In this document: one piece after another, positions 46,399 through 54,487 of the stretch
Position numbering within the stretch: position 1 is the stretch's first letter
How the letters are laid out: every line of letters starts with the position of its first letter
DNA from: an uncultured Phycisphaerales bacterium
GTDB lineage: Bacteria; Planctomycetota; Phycisphaerae; Tepidisphaerales; Tepidisphaeraceae
Direction: 5' to 3'
Assembly (NCBI GenBank): GCA_903871935.1
Contig: CAIQIQ010000069.1
Location: forward strand, 26,966-90,965
Length of the DNA stretch: 64,000 nucleotides
Made by a program: the position numbers and the translations under genes
The notes under the pieces: model-generated
Told to the model about the DNA's origin: nothing
The model's database searches: none
Seen by the model: only the letters and a program-made list of their open reading frames with translations

Positions 46399-46418
46399 CT
46401 ATCCACAGCTTATCCAGA
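46399..46418. promoter_or_regulatory. DnaA-box-like pair upstream of dnaB
   Basis: CTATCCACA (46399-46407) and TTATCCAGA (46410-46418), each one base from TTATCCACA, in tandem and three bases apart, 67-86 bases upstream of the dnaB start. This suggests DnaA control of dnaB, untested. Confidence 0.45.
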
Positions 46419-46451
46419 TACGGCCATCACTTACGTGAGCTGAGCCACTTC

Positions 46452-46722
46452 AGGCCCTGTCTGAGAGACCCATGGCCCCACGATGGGCCGGAAAGGGCCA
46501 GGATGCGAGGCGACGCGACGAAGCAGTATTTGAAGACTACGGCGAGGAGCGGCAACGAAGCAAACCGGCCCTTTCCGGCCCACCCTTCGGGCGGCTTGGA
46601 ATCGCCTCACCTGCGGCGGCGCACCGGCTCAAAGGGTCACCCGACCCAGCTTTCGCCGATGCTTCTTGCATCTGAGGCGATTCCAAGCCGTCGTGGGGCC
46701 ATGGGTTTTTCAGACAGGGCCT
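46452..46722. repeat. 271-bp element of nested inverted repeats
   Basis: Outer arms of about 31 bases are nearly perfect inverted repeats (46452-46482 and 46692-46722, starting AGGCCCTGTCTGA). Inside are two further perfect pairs: GGGCCGGAAAGGGCC (46485-46499 with 46567-46581) and GGCTTGGAATCGCCTCA (46593-46609 with 46673-46689). The whole folds as a three-stem cloverleaf. No protein, no target-site duplication seen. It could be a MITE or other mobile repeat, or encode a structured RNA. Confidence 0.75.
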
Positions 46723-46784
46723 AACGCAAGCGCTTTGCAGAGCTGGAAATGCGGTGCGGCAACTTGCTTGCGGTCGAGGGCAAA

Positions 46785-47738
46785 CTATATCTGCCAATCA
46801 GGCGCGGCATCGATCTTCTTCCGGCGGTCGCGATATTTCAGCTTGGGGGGCTCCGCCACGACGCGGTTGTGCGGCGGCACGCTGGCGGTAATGAAGACAT
46901 TGCCGCCGATCTCCGCTCCTTCGCCGATGACCGTGTCACCGCCGAGGATGGTTGCCCCGGCATAGATGGTGACGTTGTCCTCGATCGTCGGGTGGCGCTT
47001 CTGGCCGCGAAGCATCTGGCCATAGGCAGGCGCCAATGCACCCAAAGTCACGCCCTGGTAGATCTTTACATTGGCTCCGAGTGTGGTGGTTTCGCCGATG
47101 ACGACACCGGTGCCGTGATCGATGAAGAGACGCTCGCCGAGTTGGGCACCGGGGTGGATGTCGATGCCCGTGAGGCTGTGGGCGTATTCCGTCATGATCC
47201 GAGGCAGCAGTGGCACGTTCGTCTTGTAGAACTCATGGGCCAGCCGCTGCACCATGATGGCAAAGATGCCAGGGTAGCTGAAGATCGTTTCATCGGTGGA
47301 ATGGGCGGCCGGGTCGCCGTCAAAGGCGGCCTGGACATCGGTGGCGAGCAGCCGGCGGACTTCCGGCACCCTCGCCAGGAAGGTTTCGACGATGCACGCA
47401 GCCTCGCGGTCGCAGTCATCGCACTGTTCGCTGTGCCCGTGGCCGGGCGTTTCCTGTTTGCGATAGCGAAGGCAGCAGCGGACCTGGTCGTAGAGGATGT
47501 CTGCCAGTTCCATGACCAGTTCGCCGACGCGGTAGGGCACGTTTTCACTGGTGAGGCCCTGCTTGCCGAAGTAGCCCGGGAAGCAGATCTGCTGGAGCAT
47601 GTCGATGGCCTGGATGATCGAATCGCGGCTGGGGAGGTAGACGCGGTTCAGGTGTCGCGTTTCCGGCCGCTCCACGATGCTCTGCACGATCGCCTCGACC
47701 ACTTTGGGCAGGTGCCCATTGAGCTGCATACCGTCCAT
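46785..47738 (-). CDS. cysE: serine O-acetyltransferase
   Basis: A 317-residue serine acetyltransferase, the first step of cysteine synthesis (serine plus acetyl-CoA to O-acetylserine). The C-terminal left-handed beta-helix has the family stretch GIDIHPGAQLGERLFIDH (about 187-204), the catalytic His in IDHGTG, and VIGETTTLG...VTLG. The helical N-terminus is longer than in E. coli CysE and includes a Cys-rich stretch (CDDCDREAAC). A Fur-like palindrome overlaps the region just before the start. Monocistronic. Confidence 0.92.
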   Translation of the reverse strand: MDGMQLNGHLPKVVEAIVQSIVERPETRHLNRVYLPSRDSIIQAIDMLQQICFPGYFGKQGLTSENVPYRVGELVMELADILYDQVRCCLRYRKQETPGHGHSEQCDDCDREAACIVETFLARVPEVRRLLATDVQAAFDGDPAAHSTDETIFSYPGIFAIMVQRLAHEFYKTNVPLLPRIMTEYAHSLTGIDIHPGAQLGERLFIDHGTGVVIGETTTLGANVKIYQGVTLGALAPAYGQMLRGQKRHPTIEDNVTIYAGATILGGDTVIGEGAEIGGNVFITASVPPHNRVVAEPPKLKYRDRRKKIDAAPDWQI

Positions 47739-47748
47739 AACACCTCAC

Positions 47749-47765
47749 TTGAGACTGAATCTCAA
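47749..47765. promoter_or_regulatory. Fur-like palindrome upstream of cysE
   Basis: TTGAGACTGAATCTCAA is a six-base inverted repeat around a five-base centre, ending 11 bases before the cysE ATG. It resembles half of a Fur box of the TGAGAATNATTCTCA type. Binding here would block initiation of cysE. The regulator is not in the window. Confidence 0.4.
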
Positions 47766-47932
47766 CAAGGATAACGTGGGAAGGTGAAGCTGTCTATGGA
47801 TTCGACAGTAGCACGGCTGACCCCAGCCGTAGCCAAACCGCCGGCGCAGCCGCTTCCTTACAGATTGCCACAAAATATGGCCACACTCGTGGAGTGATGG
47901 GGGATAACGGAGCGGCACTCGTATCGATGGGC

Positions 47933-47960
47933 TTGAGAGTAGTATAACCACAGTTATACT
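47933..47960 (+). promoter_or_regulatory. promoter with operator of the mazEF-type operon
   Basis: TTGAGA (47933-47938), 16-base spacer and TATACT (47955-47960). A perfect palindrome, AGTATAACCACAGTTATACT (47941-47960), covers the spacer and -10, the expected place for autorepression by the antitoxin. The ATG at 47968 begins eight bases after the -10, implying a leaderless transcript. Confidence 0.7.
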
Positions 47961-47967
47961 ATTGGGC

Positions 47968-48204
47968 ATGAAGACCGCGATTTCCATTCCCGATGACGTG
48001 TACCGCCAGGCCGAACTGGTCGCACGGCGTCGCGGCGTCAGCCGCAGTGCGCTGTACACCAATGCCATCTCGGAGTTCATCCAGCGGCACCGTAATGAGG
48101 ATGTCACGGAGCAGCTCAACAGGGTCTACAGCAAGATACCTTCGCAGCTCGACCCCGTGTTGCAGAGGATGCAGGATGCGTCCGTTGCCCGGGAGCAGTG
48201 GTGA
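47968..48204 (+). CDS. ribbon-helix-helix antitoxin
   Basis: A 78-residue protein with the classic ribbon-helix-helix DNA-binding N-terminus (MKTAISIPDDVYRQAELVARRRG, SRSALYTNAISEFI) and a C-terminal tail (EQLNRVYSKIPSQLDPVL) that would wrap the toxin. It should repress its own promoter through the palindrome at 47941-47960. The stop overlaps the toxin ATG by one base (TGATG). Confidence 0.9.
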   Translation: MKTAISIPDDVYRQAELVARRRGVSRSALYTNAISEFIQRHRNEDVTEQLNRVYSKIPSQLDPVLQRMQDASVAREQW

Positions 48205-48542
48205 TGCGCCGAGGTGAGATCTGGTGGGCGACGCTTCCCGAACCAAGCGGTTCGGGACCCGGCTATCGCCGTCCGGTCCTGATTGTGCAGGCGGACGCGT
48301 TCAACCGGAGCCAGATCGCTACGGTCATGGTGGCAGTGATATCGTCGAACCTGTCCCTGGCGGAAGCGCCGGGCAATGTGCTGGTCAAGGCAAAGAAGTC
48401 CGGGTTGCCTCGTGATTCGGTGGTGAATGTTTCGCAACTGCTGACATTGGACCGGCAATTCTTGACGCAGAAGATGAAGAGCCTTGATGGGATGGAACTG
48501 GCGCAGGTTGAGCATGGTCTGCGAATGGTGCTGGATCTGTGA
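48204..48542 (+). CDS. mazF: MazF-type endoribonuclease toxin
   Basis: A 112-residue PemK/MazF toxin: MRRGEIWWATLPEP at the N-terminus, RRPVLIVQADAFN and VISSN in the core. It cleaves mRNA at short motifs when free of its antitoxin. The conserved Arg in GYRRPVL and the Ser/Thr of the active site are present, so probably functional. Translation is coupled to the antitoxin. Confidence 0.92.
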   Translation: MRRGEIWWATLPEPSGSGPGYRRPVLIVQADAFNRSQIATVMVAVISSNLSLAEAPGNVLVKAKKSGLPRDSVVNVSQLLTLDRQFLTQKMKSLDGMELAQVEHGLRMVLDL

Positions 48543-48580
48543 TAGAGGACCTTCCGGTTTGGTGGCGAACTGGCGTGAGG

Positions 48581-48586
48581 TATAAT
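48581..48586 (+). promoter_or_regulatory. -10 element of the Uma2-type gene
   Basis: A perfect TATAAT, 19 bases before the start at 48606, with the ribosome site between. No -35 hexamer of quality at the right spacing. Indicates a promoter separate from the toxin operon. Confidence 0.45.
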
Positions 48587-48605
48587 CAACGGTGAGGTGA
48601 AGTTC

Positions 48606-49154
48606 ATGCTTACGCAGACACTCATGACCGCTGAACAGTTCTGGCTGATGCCTGACAACGGGCAGCGGCGGGAATTGGTGAAGGGAGAGGTAGCGATGGT
48701 TGCTCCGGCTGGAGGCGGCCATGGCCAGGTCGCCATGCAATTGAGTTGGCGACTGGCGGCGCATGTGGAAACGCGAAAACTGGGGAAGGTTCTGGCGGCC
48801 GAGACTGGTTTTGTTCTGTCGCGAAATCCAGATACGGTGCGTGCGCCAGACTGCGCTTTTGTATCAAGCGACCGAATGCCCGCCAGTGGTCTACCGCAGA
48901 CGTTTATTCCCTTTGCGCCGGATCTGGCGGTGGAAGTGTTGTCGCCCAATGACACGCAGATGGAGATTGAAGAGAAAGTTCAGGAGTGGCTGGATGCGGG
49001 GACGAAGCTCGTGTGGGTGCTTAATCCCCGTCGTAAGACACTGGTAGTGCATCGTGCTAATACCAATCCGCAGGTCTTACGTGAATCGGACACCTTGATG
49101 GGCGAGGATGTCGTGGATGGGTTTTCTGTGCCTGTGGCTCAGATTTTCTCATAG
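48606..49154 (+). CDS. Uma2 family (DUF820) putative endonuclease
   Basis: A 182-residue protein of the Uma2/DUF820 family, a PD-(D/E)xK-like fold. Family stretches: the LMPDNGQRRELVKGEV start, the central SRNPDTVRAPDCAFVSSDRM, and the VEVLSPNDTQMEIEEKVQEWLDAGTKLVWVLNP, which supplies the E..D...K-type acidic and basic residues. Members are abundant and expanded in planctomycetes and cyanobacteria; a nuclease role is inferred from the fold. GAGGTGA lies before the ATG. Confidence 0.85.
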   Translation: MLTQTLMTAEQFWLMPDNGQRRELVKGEVAMVAPAGGGHGQVAMQLSWRLAAHVETRKLGKVLAAETGFVLSRNPDTVRAPDCAFVSSDRMPASGLPQTFIPFAPDLAVEVLSPNDTQMEIEEKVQEWLDAGTKLVWVLNPRRKTLVVHRANTNPQVLRESDTLMGEDVVDGFSVPVAQIFS

Positions 49155-49182
49155 GCGGGTGGCGGTACCTTCTCCTCTGCGG

Positions 49183-50226
49183 TCAGCGTTTCTTTCCTGC
49201 TTTCCGTATCGTTTCATACATCGCCACGACATTGGCCGTGGGCGTGACGGCCTGGATGTTATGGCACGGAGCACAAATCCACCGCGCATCCTTCATGATC
49301 GTTGCAACTTCCTCGACCTCTTTCACCACGTCCTCGACCGTTCCAAACGGCAGCGTCTGCTGATTGTCGATGCCGCCGTGGAAACCCACGCGATGTCCAA
49401 AATCTTTCACCAGGCCCCGCAACTCCATGCCCGGGCAACGCCACTGCAGCGGGTTGAGCATCTCGATGCCCACGACGTTGACTAAGTCCGGAATGAACAC
49501 CCGCGCTGCCCCGTCAGTGTGGTAGAAAACGTGAATGCCATACGACCTGGCCAAATCGGCCATCGACTTCTGACGCGACCTCAGGAACTTGTGGTAGACC
49601 TCAAGGCTGAACAGTGGCGAGGTCTGTCCGGCGAGGTCCTCCGCAACGTATGTCAGGTCGATTCTGCCCTGACCAGCCTCGAAGATCCGGCGGTTTCTCT
49701 CATAGTGATAGTCGTAGATGTGCTGCAGAATCGCCTCGGCAATCTCTTGGTTCACCAGCAGATCTTCCATCGATTGCTCAAGCCCGCGCATGTAGCAGTA
49801 GAGGAGGAACGGCTCGTAGATCCCGGCGCTCCTCGCCCGGTACCCGTCATCGGCCTCGATCTGCCGCCGCATTTCCTCGTAGTCAAAGTCCTCCACCTTT
49901 GGCCAGGCGTAGGCATCGATTTCCGCAACGGTTTGCATCTGGGCCAGCGGATGTCCCACCGCCTCGCGGTAGGCGCCGGTCCCGTAGTCCACCATGGCGA
50001 ACTTGATGCCCCATTCATTGCTGTCGGGCAAAAGAGCCTTCTTGTAGGGGGGATCGAAGCTCCGCTGAGCGTCAATGTTCAGTTTCCGATACAACTCTTC
50101 GCGGTTGGCACAGTTCAGATCTTTGAGCAGGCGAGAAGTAATCTCGGAGGTCCCCCAATAATCCGTCGGCACCCGATCGGGCTGCTCTTTGTTAAGGACG
50201 GCCAACCAGCGTTCCCGTGGGGTCAT
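49183..50226 (-). CDS. uroporphyrinogen decarboxylase-like protein
   Basis: A 347-residue protein of the UroD family, probably not haem synthesis. It starts MTPRERWLAVLNKEQPDRVP, the family opening, and has YHTDGAARVFIP and the FHGGIDNQQTLPFGTVEDVV substrate-pocket segments. UroD-like proteins of this type in planctomycetes are usually grouped with corrinoid methyltransferases (MtaA-like); substrate unknown. The frame is open far upstream across the promoter and the opposite-strand CsgG gene, so the start at 50226 is chosen by protein similarity. Confidence 0.82.
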   Translation of the reverse strand: MTPRERWLAVLNKEQPDRVPTDYWGTSEITSRLLKDLNCANREELYRKLNIDAQRSFDPPYKKALLPDSNEWGIKFAMVDYGTGAYREAVGHPLAQMQTVAEIDAYAWPKVEDFDYEEMRRQIEADDGYRARSAGIYEPFLLYCYMRGLEQSMEDLLVNQEIAEAILQHIYDYHYERNRRIFEAGQGRIDLTYVAEDLAGQTSPLFSLEVYHKFLRSRQKSMADLARSYGIHVFYHTDGAARVFIPDLVNVVGIEMLNPLQWRCPGMELRGLVKDFGHRVGFHGGIDNQQTLPFGTVEDVVKEVEEVATIMKDARWICAPCHNIQAVTPTANVVAMYETIRKAGKKR

Positions 50227-50460
50227 TTCGGCGATGTTTCTGCTCCTGCAAAACCACGCGCATTCTCGAACAACTCCCGCAACTCCGCAATGGGCAGCCT
50301 GGTCGATACAATGCGAACCGGACGCGGACTCTGAAAGAATCCAAGTCGCCTCTGCCCCACGATGGTCCCCAACATCCGGTTCGTCACCGCTGCGTTTGGA
50401 GGTCGATCCTTGCTTGGGCCGCAATCTCTGGCACAATCGCACATTCAGGAGAGCTGTCGT

Positions 50461-51384
50461 ATGCGTTTTGCCACGCCCTTGCTGCTGCTGATGGCGATGG
50501 TCTGCGGATGCACCGCGAGCCGGCAGGATCCGGCCGATTTTGTCAAACCATCCGTCGCCGTCATGAAATTCGAAAATCGCGCTCCGTTCCCCATGCACTG
50601 GGACCTCGGCGGCGGCACGCGCGATATCCTGGTTGATCGCCTGATGAGGACCGACCGCTATCACGTAATCGAACGTCCGGAGTTGTCCCATGTCGTTAGC
50701 GAACAGGAATTCCAGCATTCGGGCATGACCCGGCCGCAGGAAAAAGTCGCCTCCGGCCGGATCAAGAACATCCAATACCTGATCAAGGGCGTCGTCACTG
50801 ATTTCTCGCAGGTCTCAGGTGCCAGTGGCCATGTCCGCAATGACAGCTTCGGTCTGTTTAGCAGCGGCAGCCAGGCCATCGTAAGCATCATCCTTTACGT
50901 GGTTGATGTTGAATCCGGCGAGATCATTACCTCCGAATCAATCGAAGAATCTGTCGCCGCGTCCGATGTCAGCGTTGATGCCCTGTACAAAGGGGTCACC
51001 TTCGGCGGCAGCGCGTTCTATCGCACTCCGCTGGGCAAGGCTATGAATCGGGTCGTAGATCGCGCGGTGATGAAGATCACCCAGACCATCGCCAATCGAC
51101 GCTGGTCCCCGCGTATCGCGGAGGTCCAGGCCGATGGCGCCGTCCTGCTGACTGGCGGCACCGACCGGGCCCTCCACAATGCCATGGTTCTTGAAGTGCT
51201 TGAGGAAGGCGCACCTGTAGTTGATCCCGAAACGGGCGACGTACTGGGCCGACGCCCGCCTCAAGTCGTCGGAACGATCCAGATAACTCAGGTTATGGAC
51301 CGCTATTCGGCGGCCCGGCCACTTTCTCCCTCTTCCCGCCTCAAAGCTGGCCAACTATGCCGCCCGGCCGCTCAGCCCAATTAG
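50461..51384 (+). CDS. CsgG/HfaB-type lipoprotein
   Basis: A 307-residue predicted lipoprotein: signal peptide with lipobox MVCGC (Cys17). The body matches the CsgG family (VAVMKFENRAPFPM, DILVDRLMRTDRYHVIERPEL, YLIKGVVTDFSQ, SIILYVVDVESGEIITSE). CsgG forms the outer-membrane curli export channel; here no other curli gene is nearby, so it may serve another export or surface role. AGGAGAGCTG lies upstream of the ATG. Divergent from the UroD-like gene. Confidence 0.85.
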   Translation: MRFATPLLLLMAMVCGCTASRQDPADFVKPSVAVMKFENRAPFPMHWDLGGGTRDILVDRLMRTDRYHVIERPELSHVVSEQEFQHSGMTRPQEKVASGRIKNIQYLIKGVVTDFSQVSGASGHVRNDSFGLFSSGSQAIVSIILYVVDVESGEIITSESIEESVAASDVSVDALYKGVTFGGSAFYRTPLGKAMNRVVDRAVMKITQTIANRRWSPRIAEVQADGAVLLTGGTDRALHNAMVLEVLEEGAPVVDPETGDVLGRRPPQVVGTIQITQVMDRYSAARPLSPSSRLKAGQLCRPAAQPN

Positions 51385-51539
51385 CTGACAAGGGCATCCA
51401 AGGGGGAGGGATATTTGATTCTGCGCGGGCGCGCGCAAACAATGCAGGGTGATGAGAAGCGCCCACTCACAGAGTGCGGGAAAGCATCTCTCTCTCACCG
51501 ATCGGCACAATCCAACAACCTCAAAGAAAGGGAATGCAT

Positions 51540-51860
51540 ATGGCCAGGTATCTGATCCAGGCATCGTATACCGCGGCGGGGGTCAAGGGATTGCTCAAAG
51601 AAGGGGGCAGCAGCCGGCGGGCGGCGGTGGCAAAGGCGGTGGCGGGGATGGGCGGCACGCTGGAATCGTTTTACTATGCGTTCGGCAGCGTGGATGTGTT
51701 TGCCATCATTGACATGCCGGATGCCGTCTCGGTCGCCGCCACGAGCATGGCGATTAATGCCACGGGTCTGGTGTCGACCACAGTCACCCCGTTGCTCACG
51801 CCCGAGGAGATCGACAAGGCGGCGAAGAAGTCCGTGAAATACCGCGCTCCCGGGAAATAG
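51540..51860 (+). CDS. GYD domain protein
   Basis: A 106-residue cytoplasmic protein with the GYD-domain pattern: ARYLIQASYTAAGVKGLLKEGG, then GGTLESFYYAFGSVDVFAIIDMPD (FGxVDVF is the hallmark). Function unknown; the family is found widely in bacteria and archaea. The start at MARYLIQ is supported by an AAAGGG ribosome site; an ATG two codons earlier lacks spacing. It lies downstream of the CsgG gene but with 155 bases between. Confidence 0.8.
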   Translation: MARYLIQASYTAAGVKGLLKEGGSSRRAAVAKAVAGMGGTLESFYYAFGSVDVFAIIDMPDAVSVAATSMAINATGLVSTTVTPLLTPEEIDKAAKKSVKYRAPGK

Positions 51861-51973
51861 TCCGACAGATTCACAGGAATCCTCAGTCGTAGACCGCCTT
51901 CGGCGGCGGCAACGCTATCGCGTTGGCAAGGGCGCCCTGCGTTCCCCGTGCATCTTTGGTACACTGTCCCTCC

Positions 51974-52456
51974 ATGGACCCAATTCCTCCGTCCTCGCCA
52001 CGCCGGAGACGTGTCTATGTACGTCTTCTCGTCATTGGGAGTGTCCTCCTGCTTTTCGTTTTCTTCTGCTCTGGTCTGCACTTCCCGTTCTGGAATGCCC
52101 GCGGCCATCTGAACAGCCGCTTGTCTGACGAGATGCAGCTCTCGCTTCCGCCCAGCGCGAAAGTCACTCATGCGGTCAGGGTGGCCACCAACGACCCGGC
52201 GGAGTACTACGCCATTGAGATGGATGTGGCCGATGTCGCTCCGTTCATGGCACAGGTACGGTCGGTTCTTCCGCAAGCCCGTGAAACCGACCCCACATTC
52301 GCGTGGACGATGGGACGTACCCCCGACTGGTGGAAGCCCAGCGCTCTGAGGCAGGTGCAGCGTCTGGACGGCTTCCATCGTGACGAACAGGGCGGCTACA
52401 TCTGGTACTTTTCAAAATCGGAGCCAACCATCTATTTCTTCTGGTGCCGGACCTGA
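51974..52456 (+). CDS. single-pass membrane protein of unknown function
   Basis: A 160-residue protein with an N-terminal basic stretch (RRRRVYVR) and one hydrophobic segment (about 16-35, LLVIGSVLLLFVFFCSGLHF), so N-in, with the rest outside. The external part is short and polar, with two Trp-containing motifs (DWWKPSAL, GYIWYFSK). No ribosome site or family recognised. It may be anchored rather than cleaved. Confidence 0.55.
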   Translation: MDPIPPSSPRRRRVYVRLLVIGSVLLLFVFFCSGLHFPFWNARGHLNSRLSDEMQLSLPPSAKVTHAVRVATNDPAEYYAIEMDVADVAPFMAQVRSVLPQARETDPTFAWTMGRTPDWWKPSALRQVQRLDGFHRDEQGGYIWYFSKSEPTIYFFWCRT

Positions 52457-52977
52457 TGCCAGCAATCCCTATGCCATGGTCCTCCTAACAATCTGCGAAT
52501 TTTCTTCTCCGCTCCTAAACCCTTATCCCACCTCAATCTCTCTTTATCGAATCTTGCAGGCTACCCCATATAGATGGAGGGACCGCGCAATCGGGTCCCG
52601 TTCTTTGACAAGTGAAGATACGCGCCAAGGCAAGACCCGCGGGACGGCGTCCGTGGGTCTGCACCCCAACTCATGTCGCATGGTGAACCAAAGTGGAACA
52701 AAACGGAACGTGAGCGCCAGCACCCCTCAGACTCCTCGACCTTCTCTCTTCTCAATCTATCTTGAGCACCTTCGCCACCATCGGCGAGGCAGATCACAGA
52801 ACATCGCCAACTGCGCACACGAACCTGAGCATCTTTTTCTCATCGGTGACTTCGCTCACATAACGCCATGGACTGCGCAAATGATCTTGAGCATCTTCCT
52901 TCCTCATTTTGCATTTGCCATTTGTCATTTTGCATTTGAGGGCGAGTGCCTCTGGTCATTGGTCATTCCAGCAGGAG
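52457..52977. other. intergenic region with short direct repeats
   Basis: Non-coding stretch before repeat copy B. It contains a 13-base direct repeat CATTTTGCATTTG (52905-52917 and 52926-52938) inside an AT-rich tract, and a looser repeat of CTTGAGCA[CT]CTTC. Codon usage and the absence of ribosome sites argue against a gene. Confidence 0.5.
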
Positions 52978-53103
52978 TTATCCACAACCACCCCGAACTT
53001 GCGCACCTCCTCCCCCAAACTTCACCTAACCACTTGTCCCTGCAGTACATAGCGCATAGGGGGTATCCCGCTCCAGAACTTGCGCACCTGTGTCCTATCC
53101 ACA
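52978..53103 (-). repeat. 126-bp DnaA-box repeat, copy B (inverted)
   Basis: Exact same length as copy A (9663-9788) and clearly alignable on the opposite strand. It begins with TTATCCACA (52978-52986) and ends with CTATCCACA (53095-53103, one mismatch). On its own strand it carries GGTGCGCAAGTTC near both ends and the central ACCCCCTATGCGCTA block. Confidence 0.8.
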
Positions 53104-53120
53104 ATCGCCCTCAGCCCTCT

Positions 53121-53160
53121 CACCTTCTGATTTCTGTCTTCTGACTCCGGACTTCTTCAC
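53121..53160. repeat. short AGAAGTC/AGAAGAC-type microsatellite remnant
   Basis: CTTCTGATTTCTGTCTTCTGACTCC, the complement of the AGAAG-ACAGAAG repeat that also flanks copy C at 63571-63667. Here it is degenerate and short. Confidence 0.6.
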
Positions 53161-53201
53161 GAAGACCGTATCTGAGGTAGACTTGGGACAGGAGTCAAAT
53201 A

Positions 53202-54449
53202 ATGGTCCTGCCAAGCGTTATCGTTCTCGCGGCAATATCGTTCCCGATGCTGGCGTCGTCCGTGTTGGCCGAGTGGGGCCCTGCGATGTCCTTAAGTGGA
53301 GGTGGGGCGGTGGGCTCGCCCGGCGGGACCCACCCGATCGTGGCGAAGGGTAACACGGTCCATGCCGTCTGGTGGGCGAAGGGGAACATCTATTACCGCT
53401 GGTCTACCGATGCGGGAGTGACCTGGACTGATGCCGCGGCCATTGTGACCAGTGGGACCGCATCGTACCCCTGCTCGCTGGAACTCTCCGATTCGGCTCT
53501 GTACCTGATCTGGCCGGACAGCCGCGATGGTGGAAAGCTGGGAGGCAATCTCGGCGAGATATATCTCAAACGTTCCACGGATGGCGGCAAGACATGGGGG
53601 CCGGAGATGCGGGTGGCGCCGGACATGCGATTCTTCCGCTTTGGCACAACGCTGGATGGCAATTCGATCCATGTGGCGTGGAACGAGCAGGGCGATCCGA
53701 TCCCGAATCTGGCTAACTACCGCTGGTACAAGGGAACCATTTACTACAAAGTGTCGGCCGACGGCGGCGCTACCTGGGGACCGAATGTGCAATTGACCGC
53801 CAAGGGCGACTTTGACCACGGCCGGCCGGCCATTGCGGCATCGGGCAAGTATGTCCATACGGTGTGGATTGACGGCCGGGATGCCGTCAAGGAGATGCCC
53901 TGGGATCAGGACATCTATTACAGCCGCTCCACGGATGGTGGCGCAACATGGGGGGAGAATGTGCGGATGAACAACGATCCAGGCGACAGGGGTTGGCATC
54001 CCCAAATCGTTGCGGTGCCCGGCGGGCAGGTCTGCCTGATCTACGAGATGGGGCTGCGATTCGATCTGACGACCAAGACATGGTCAGGAGATTCAGCGCT
54101 CTACGTCCGGCTGTCGCGTGATAACGGGGCAACGTGGGACAAGGCCAAACGAATCACATTTGTTAACGCGCCCAACGGCAGGGCGACGCACAGTAAGGCG
54201 TATGTCTCGGGGTCGAGGATTCATCTTGTCTGGACGGATGCCAGCGGAACCGATCCCGCTCAGAAGGCCTCATCGGCATACTACATAACATCGCCGGATG
54301 GCGGGCTGACATGGGGCGAAGCGCAGCGGCTGACGTCGGCGGCCGATGGCGAAGCCGGAGGCAGCGGTGTGGCGGGAACGGAGAGCTACGCGGTGGTGCT
54401 GATTAACCGGGGCGAAACGATCTACTATCGCAGGTGCGATCTGAAGTAA
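53202..54449 (+). CDS. secreted sialidase-like (Asp-box) protein
   Basis: A 415-residue exported protein (signal peptide about 1-22). Six Asp-box motifs of the form S-x-D-x-G-x-T-W (STDAGVTW, STDGGKTW, SADGGATW, STDGGATW, SRDNGATW, SPDGGLTW) predict a six-bladed propeller as in sialidases and other exo-glycosidases. The arginine triad of true sialidases was not identified, so the enzymatic type is open. AGGAG lies about ten bases before the ATG. Confidence 0.85.
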   Translation: MVLPSVIVLAAISFPMLASSVLAEWGPAMSLSGGGAVGSPGGTHPIVAKGNTVHAVWWAKGNIYYRWSTDAGVTWTDAAAIVTSGTASYPCSLELSDSALYLIWPDSRDGGKLGGNLGEIYLKRSTDGGKTWGPEMRVAPDMRFFRFGTTLDGNSIHVAWNEQGDPIPNLANYRWYKGTIYYKVSADGGATWGPNVQLTAKGDFDHGRPAIAASGKYVHTVWIDGRDAVKEMPWDQDIYYSRSTDGGATWGENVRMNNDPGDRGWHPQIVAVPGGQVCLIYEMGLRFDLTTKTWSGDSALYVRLSRDNGATWDKAKRITFVNAPNGRATHSKAYVSGSRIHLVWTDASGTDPAQKASSAYYITSPDGGLTWGEAQRLTSAADGEAGGSGVAGTESYAVVLINRGETIYYRRCDLK

Positions 54450-54487
54450 GTGGCCGGCGATACGACGAGCCAAAGGTGGACGGAGTC

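Noticed and set aside
46359..46724. 121-codon open frame across the inverted-repeat element
   Set aside because: Its frame runs through the inverted repeat arms, has no ribosome site and no protein features.
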